Below, one piece after another: positions 24,101 through 64,000 of a DNA stretch of 64,000 nt. This stretch comes from Holothuria scabra. Lineage: Eukaryota; Echinodermata; Holothuroidea; Aspidochirotida; Holothuriidae. The position numbers were made by a program, and so were the translations under genes. The notes beneath the pieces were generated by a model, which had not been told where the DNA came from, searched no databases, and saw only the letters and a program-made list of their open reading frames with translations. The stretch's first letter is position 1; every line of letters begins with the position of its first letter. Location of the stretch: positions 30,212,222 to 30,276,221 of the forward strand of contig CM074195.1 in the NCBI GenBank assembly GCA_037179385.1, in the 5' to 3' direction.

Positions 24101-26216
24101 AATATGCAATGAGCAAGGGTGGAAAATCAGAGAAATGGGAAGCTCCTTGCCAAGAACTATTGAAAATTTGGAAGATTTTTTTTTTTTTTTGTATGGACGA
24201 ACATTAAATTTCCAGTGTCAATTATAACATGTGAAAATGTGAAAATACACATTTTCAAGCTAGCTTCATGCTTGGAGCCCTCGCCATGGTTAGTGGGGCA
24301 CAGAAATTTTTCAATCTTGACATTTTGTATTAATGGGTTGAACCAAATCCTTGTGTATTATTTTGAGTAAGAGTAATTGCAAAATCGGGACTTGCTACTG
24401 TAAGCATTGTCCATCTGTGTTGAAACATTGACATCACTCCTTGATCAGTACTTCCTTCAGGTTCAGTCATGGTAGTGCCTTTGGTTTGTGTTGCCACATT
24501 CATGTACATTGAAAATTTTACTAAATGATTACATTTAATTCTGGCATTGAGCATTCCATGAGAACTCTTTTGTCAGCTCTCTTCCACTAATTTGGTTTAA
24601 TCTTACACCTTCCTCAAGCTTGTTCATTTGTGATATTGTGCAGTACTTAATGTGCCCCACCTGAGTGTCATTTAGAAACCAGGGAAAGGTGCATGCTGAT
24701 GAATGGTGTCTCTTATATTGGAGACTGTGGTATTGCTTCCATGGGTCTCATATATGTTCTAGTATCCATCACTGTTAGCTGCTAGTTATGGATTGACTTA
24801 CACATTAGATGTAGGCTGATTTTTCTCCTTCCTTAGGAAGGAGAAAATATATTTGTGCAAATTGCATGTATACAGCAATTGCTTACGAACAGCACTGCTA
24901 TACTTGAAGGGGATGTAGCATCCCCAAAGATAGTGAGGAATATTTAGCACTATATACATGACGTTCAGTACATATTCCAATTGGTTAAATTTTGATATGA
25001 ATTGTAACAACAACTCCACTCTTATTGGTCAATGATTTTTTGGTACTGGTAGTTGTGTACTCAAGCAATGGCATATGCGGCCTTCTAGATGCATGGGGAA
25101 GATAGACAGCAAGGGGCCCTAAATTCACAAATTCATTTTTCTAAAAACCTTCAGCTCCAATATTCATTGGGAAGGGGTGGGGGTATGGGATAGGAAAGAA
25201 ACCTTGCACATACAAGCTCTGAGGTGTTTGAATTATCCTTGGATCCGTGGGCATTGTCCATCGAGGTCCACCCTACTGCTACCCAGCTGTCCCCAATAAG
25301 AATGAAGTTGTGTGTAGTTGTATACTTTTGAAACTCAGTGCAGCTCTGCTGAAGGTTTATTGCGGAGGTGAACTAGGCTGGTGCTCTTGTTTAAATTGGA
25401 GAAGATACTAGAGTGTATAGAACACAACCTTCAAAATAGGGTTTCATTGGTATCCTTTTCAGGGTCTGAAAACTATGCAAAAACGTCATGTCTTTCAAAA
25501 AAAGCGGAATGCGATCTATTGAAAGTTTGACAATGCATTTTCTAGGGACTGATTTATTAACTACAAAAAGGAGGTGGACTAGTGCTTGTCAGGATGTCAG
25601 TGTGCATGGACAGTGTGCATGGTAAGTATCACCTCCTTCCTCCTAGCCCCCACCCCCCCCTTTGGTCCAGAATGCTAATAAAATACGCTAGTTGCATGCT
25701 TGAATCTAGATGAGAAGGTTATATTTCAAGTGAAATGAAAACTGCTACCAACTTTGTAAATGAAGCTTTTCAAAATGTAGGAAATCTAGGCTTACATGCA
25801 ACTTTCATGATGTGTCTTGCAGGATAGCTTGGATCCACAAATAATTTTTTCGTCACTGATATCATGATATGCAATTCCTATCTCAATGTACTTCTAGGTG
25901 GTCTTTCCACCCCCCCCCCCCATACTTGCACTCCTGTCACTGTATCCTACATGATGACACCGTCCTCTTCAGTCTCGGAATATTGTATTAAGTAAGCATG
26001 TCATATACGACGCAAGTTTCAATAGTTGAATTCTCTAGGCAATCAGCTTGCAGTGGAGATGTAGTTCTGAAAGCCACCATAGACCTGGCTTGCCCTTTCT
26101 TCTTTAAAGAAAAGACATTTTCCTTCAAGCCTAACAAGAAGATAATGGCAGGTTCCCATACATGATTTCTGCCATATTGCAAGTATTGTAGGTGATTCTT
26201 TTTCAAGAAAAGTTGA
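21153..26216. other. Unannotated intergenic stretch
   Basis: Five kilobases without recognisable coding domain, structured RNA or strong repeat. Open frames here (such as 21775-22257 +) are low-complexity and resemble no family I know. Confidence 0.5.
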
Positions 26217-26338
26217 TACATACATACATACATACATGCATACATACATACATACATACATACATACATACATACATACATACATACATACATACACACA
26301 AACACACATACATACAAACACACATACATACATACAAA
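26217..26338. repeat. (CATA)n tetranucleotide microsatellite
   Basis: About 120 bp of CATACATA with scattered CACA/AACA variants. On the minus strand it is (TATG)n and sits exactly at the 3' end of the LINE at 26339-27620. Confidence 0.95.
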
Positions 26339-27620
26339 CTTTTATAAAGCGCAAATTCCACATGATCAATGCGCTAAGAATCCAAGAAAAATAGTACCAG
26401 CAAAACACAATCAACTAAATAAGTAAGTCTCAAGCTGTTGTTTGAACAGCACAACAGATTTGGAATTCCGTTTGTGAGAAGAGAGTTCCATAACATAGGA
26501 ACTGCAATGGAAAAGTCCCCTCACCTACTCGCTTCTTGGAAGGAGGTATGAGGAGTAGGACCCCGTCCATTGCAGACCTAGTAACAGGACCAGATGAAGC
26601 TGTGATCTTCCTTTGGAGCATATTAGACAGAAAGGCCTTAGCCATATCATTCAAACATTTGTAAACATATCAAAAAAAAACTTAAAATTGGATTCTGTGG
26701 CGAATAGGTAACCAGTGAAGGGCACGTAGAAGAGGTTTGGGGCTATCTAATCTACCTGCCTAGAAAATAAATTTAGCACAACGATTTGCAAGGACTGAGG
26801 CGATTAAGTTCCTTCGATGAAGCACCATATAAAAGGACATTGCCGTAATCAAAACGTGATAGGAGAAAAGCACGGACAGCAGAATGACGAGTCTCTTCAT
26901 CAAGGTACCGACCAATACGAATTAAATTCCTAAGATGATAATTACAACATGAGACTAGGCTGTTTACCTGTTTCGTCATTTTAAAGTTTGAATCAAACAT
27001 AATTCCTAGATTACGAATTTTACTAAAGGGGTCGATATGACAGGTTCCAACTTCTAAATGTAGTGAAGAAAGTATCTGCAGATTTTTTTTGTACCAGCTG
27101 GAAGAAACTCAGTTTTGTAATTTTTTTACTTAAGCTTATTTGAATTTATCCACAACATAATGTCAGAAATACAGTCTTTCAGTTTATGGAAGTTCAATTC
27201 TGCCTCATCAGATATGTTAGGATTGAAAGATACATACACCTGAGTGTCATCAGCATAAGAGTGAAAATTTACATTATGGTTTTGCATTATGCTACCCATT
27301 GGTTGAGTGTACATTACATACAAAGGATGCCCCAAAAGTGAACCCTGTGGTACCCCACACAACAACGTACTTTTATCAGAAGAGACACCATTGATGTTCA
27401 CATAGCACGTTCTACCTTTCAAATAGCTTGCAAACCACCGAAGTACATTATCAGTTACACCAAAGTTATTATAAAGACGTTGAAGCAACAATTCATGATC
27501 AACTGTATCGAACGCTGCAGACAAATCAAGGAGGACAATGAAAACTACCTCCCCCTTTCCACAGCACTCAACACATCAGATGCAGTTTCTGTAGTGTTAG
27601 TGCCTTCAAGGATACAAAAA
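26339..27620 (-). mobile_element. CR1/Jockey-like LINE remnant, 5'-truncated reverse transcriptase
   Basis: Minus-strand translation from about 27620 gives TETASDVLSAVER, VFIVLLDLSAAFDTVDHELL, VLRWFASYLKGR, CGVPQGSLLGHPLYVMYTQP and FHSYADDTQVYVSF (catalytic YADD near 27260), then MLWINSNKLK. Later come NYHLRNLIRIGRYLDEETRH and SRFDYGNVLLYG (about 26940-26850) and a C-terminal PPSKKRVGEGTFPLQFLCYG-like segment. This is the usual order of fingers, palm, thumb and C-terminal tail of a CR1/Jockey-group RT. Frameshifts near 27550, 27120 and 26770 kill it. It ends in the CATA array, which probably derives from its 3' tail. Confidence 0.85.
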
Positions 27621-30466
27621 AGAGCATAATAGAAATAGCTAATGTTACACCTAGTAAAACTCTTTAGTTTCATTAGATTGTTTAAGGAAATATTGCACAC
27701 TTGAAGATGAGTTTGCCCTGGTATGGTATTTTAATTTACATCATGCTCTGTACACACAGACATGTTGAAGATTCTTTTGACAGTTTGAGCTAGGCTACTG
27801 AGCTGTTAAATGAATCACACATAGGCCTTCTCGATTCACATGATATTAATTAAAATGCAAAATAGTTAGCATAAGAAACATGAGAGATGTGCACTAGCTT
27901 GTGAAGGGAATCAGTTTAAACAAATGTGCACACTCATCACCACGTCGTTTGGTTATGAGAGTTTAACCTTTCCAATAAGTGACTGCTCTTCCATTGACGA
28001 ATTCAGAAAATGCAGTAGGCAGCTAATGCTTTCATTACAACTTGCAGTTGCATGCACTGCAAATGTTCTGATTTTTTAAACATGACAGCTACTTGACCGG
28101 GTAAGTCTCTAAGCGACAAAATTTGGCTGCTTTTTGAGGAGCTAAAGATCTTAGCTATCTTAGCTTAGTTACCAGAACTGGCGGGAACCATCTGCCATAG
28201 AGATCATGATGCACCCTTTAAGAAGCCTAGCAGTAGCAGTGGCAAGCATAGCTTGACAAGAAACTTTGTCATATAGGGTAGCTAAAACCTTTTCTTTTTT
28301 TCTTTATTGGGAGGGTTCGGTGGGCTTTATATGTTTGATAGATGGAGTAAATATTCAGTTACGCTTTGGGTATCAGTGGAGCTAAGTTCTTATTGTCCCC
28401 CCCTCCCCTCATCCTCCTGCAGTCCTCAGTCCAACTCTGAAGCCAATGCAAATGCCTTGCTAACAGGGCCGCATGTGTATTCTGTTACATGTATAGCATT
28501 TCATTAGGCTGTTTAACTGAACACATAGCCCTGTTTGAGGGCTAGTTATTACCCTGATATTTTAAAATAAGGTTAAGGGATGGATTATGACAAGCACACT
28601 GAAAAGTGTTAAACTCTTTGGTGTACTAACCTAATACTCCTGTGGTGTGGAAAAATTGTCTCAGATGACCATCCTGGCCAGACTATCCCTAGATGCAATT
28701 TGCTGTTACATGTCAATTATTCAGTGGAAATTGTTGGCATTATATATAACATACTAAGCTAGTTGGATAGCATTCTTATCCTTTGTACATAGTCAGCCCA
28801 ATTTATTCCTAATCATACATCTACTATATGCTTTCATCCAGCAAACCCTTTCTAAACTTTTGTGCATCCCACAGCTATTTATTTTTGCTTTTGTCCTAAT
28901 TTCGGGGGTGGAAAAGCCCACTTTTGAGCTAGTTAGACCATCATATGTGATCAGAGTGTAGTCTGAAATCTGCCAACTCACGAAGGTCTTACTCATTGTG
29001 GGATATATTTTACTAAAAAGATATGGAACTCAATTGTAGGCCTAAGAGTGTTGTGCTTAATTGAAGTAAATTTCATACTGGCAATAACTTGAGATTTGTC
29101 CCTTTTCACAGTTGTGTAAGGTATATCAGCCTTAATGTGAAGGTGCATACTGGTAGAAACTACTGTAGCATTAATTATACCCTCAGTAAAACAACGGGGA
29201 TCCACCTGCACGTGATGGCAGTTGAATTTGTTTCTTTCTGTGATTTATCGGATATTGGGAATTTGTGCCCATAATCTTGAGAAAATTGCTTGTTCCATTT
29301 TATATGGCCTTTACACGTAATACTACACACCACGAAACAAAGGATTTTGCGCAGAATTTCTGCCAATGTTTGCTAACCGCCAACGTATTTGTTCATATCT
29401 ATTTTCCTAACCTTCTCGTGGCGTTAATCGTTAATTAACGTGGATAAATTTTGGGAACAGTTGTCCTCGCTATCTTTTGTTATTATTGCCGACGATTATT
29501 CGTTGTACGTGGTATTTGCAAAAGCCTTGCAAAATCTGTTGTAAGTATGGAAGAGTACTGTCTAGCACGTCCATGCTTCAACTTCCGTCGATTGTATGGC
29601 TGCGAACTTTTTCAAGGCCAAAGAGGGTGATGGCGCTGTAACAGTTTCTGAAGAGAAAAAACAATTTTAAAAACATGGTGCCGCCCACGTTTGGGACATT
29701 TTTGTCTAAAGCAAAGGACAAGAATGATTAATGATTTAATTGCTGCAATTTGTTGATAAATGTGCTGGGAAATCTCATCAAAATGTAAAGCATCATGTTT
29801 TGTGTCACAAAAGCTTGTTGTAATGTTTCGTTAGTTATACAGACACCATATAGAATAAGGTATCAAAAATAAAGTAAAGATACTGAAATTGGTTTAATTT
29901 AACTGTACATTTGTTCATGTTATATGTTGCAATGATATATCTATATCTCTTGACTAAAGATCCTCATATTCTGCATCCTTGACCATGTATGCACCATATC
30001 TAATGTTGGAACATAAGACACCATTTTGTCCAACTTTTGGTGTCCTCGTAACCAACGTTAGGTTTACATTTAAACTTTCCTGGTCAGCCACCAATTGTAA
30101 AATGTTAGGGAAGAGAAGTATATAAACATGTTAAACTTCTATTCCAACATATTTATAAGCAATTCACATCAAAATTCATTACTGATTAGATTTTTGGTGC
30201 ATAAATATGGTTTGAAGCCTGTTTTAGTGTCTTTGTAACTAACGTTTTGTAGCCATCCAATACAGAATACAAAAGGAAAGACAAACATTTAATGTAGAAG
30301 TATAGACCAGCATATCACCAAATCACAACATCAAAAATGAACCATGACATTATGAGTCACACTCACATTTAGGCCAAATAAAAGTAAGCAAAGTTATGCT
30401 TTTATGCCAGTATTGTGGTCTTGCACGTATGCCTCGTGTTAGGTAAACTTTTGATCTATACCGCAA
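27621..30466. other. Intergenic stretch upstream of the SLC6 gene
   Basis: No transposon or domain was recognised. The promoter of the SLC6 gene should lie here, but no convincing core element was identified. A possible 5' non-coding exon junction is the acceptor-like TGTTAG ending at 30441. A tiny frame at 29596-29670 (MAANFFKAKEGDGAVTVSEE) has no link to the gene that I can show. Confidence 0.4.
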
Positions 30467-63429
<32,963 letters not shown>

Positions 63430-64000
63430 GTAAGTTAAAGTTTGATTTGGTATTCGATGTTACTTTTTTAACGTCACATACGTTTTTGTTTCCATTTCGT
63501 AAAGAATTTTTCATCCTAAAATACCTTCTTTACTTCCTGCACTCTGATTACCTGACGCGCATTCCTTTCTGCTTTCGAATGGTGTTCAAGTATGCCAAAG
63601 TGACAAGAACCACAGTGACGCCGCAGCAGCTTCAGATCATGAGTTGATGAGATGCACTTATATTTTCGTCACATTGAAAATGGAGATTCTGATACGACTG
63701 CATTCCGCAAGAATGCAATCACCAGATTGCTCCACCCGCACCTAATATACATGCATATTCAGTGCCAGCCAGTCACGTAACATTAAATGGCGCTTACTTG
63801 ACTTAATGAAATGGCCACAACGTTCACTGGGCAAAACCAAACACTCATCACATCGGTTTTCGGCTGCTTCTCAGCTAGCTAAATAAACTACACTACAGAT
63901 TTTGCCCGGCATGGACGGGACTTGTGGCGTCGGTGAAAACCCTCTATAGCTCTAAAGTAAAACTAGCGAAAGGCTCAACGTTATTTTTCGTGCATCACCT
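63430..64000. other. Start of SLC6 intron 6, unannotated
   Basis: No further SLC6 block was found in any frame. The 66-codon frame at 63447-63647 does not resemble TM7. Confidence 0.6.

Noticed and set aside
29596..29670. Small frame MAANFFKAKEGDG as SLC6 first coding exon
   Set aside because: It ends in a stop without a donor, and exon 1 has an in-frame stop just before its own ATG with no acceptor between.
63447..63647. Next SLC6 exon or gene end after 63429
   Set aside because: No TM7 motif appears in any frame and there is no phase-compatible acceptor giving a family block. The gene must continue outside the window.

Overview
The window is animal nuclear DNA. It has split genes with GT-AG introns, long AT arrays, and a dense mixture of decayed LINEs, Penelope-like elements (PLEs), PIF/Harbinger DNA, tRNA-derived SINE-like units and MITEs. 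The PLE and LINE proteins and the CCP plus IgGFc-binding gene most resemble an anthozoan cnidarian such as a stony coral. That assignment rests on family resemblance recalled without a database, so treat it as probable, not proven.

Only two host genes can be supported. The first (exons 4970-5161 and 5835-7084, + strand) encodes a sushi/CCP module joined to an IgGFc-binding-protein-like domain. Two perfect CRE palindromes and a TATA-like box lie just upstream. The second (30467 to beyond the right edge, + strand) is the 5' half of an SLC6 Na+/Cl- coupled transporter. Six exons join in consistent phase into about 328 residues, covering TM1 to the TM6 region. The sequence looks most like the glycine-transporter branch, but the near-invariant TM3 substrate tyrosine is phenylalanine.

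Layout. 1-715: tRNA-like SINE units and AT repeat. 1870-3010: PLE remnant. 4385-7351: repeat copy, promoter candidate and the CCP/IgGFc gene. 11420-12225: L1/Tx1-like endonuclease remnant. 14922-16760: giant ATC microsatellite fused to a LINE 3' end. 18166-21152: PIF/Harbinger remnant with about 0.46-kb inverted ends. 26217-27620: CR1/Jockey-like LINE with a tetranucleotide tail. 30467-64000: SLC6 gene. Intron 1 carries a 24-bp minisatellite, SINE units, a piggyBac-type MITE and a repeat abutting exon 2. Intron 3 (21.8 kb) holds LINE, PLE, MITE and SINE remnants. Introns 4 and 5 hold palindromic AGTGAA/TTCACT repeats.

The two genes show no sign of functional linkage. Most long open frames in the window are translations of simple repeats or broken transposons. 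No rRNA, functional tRNA, CRISPR array or prokaryotic signal was seen.
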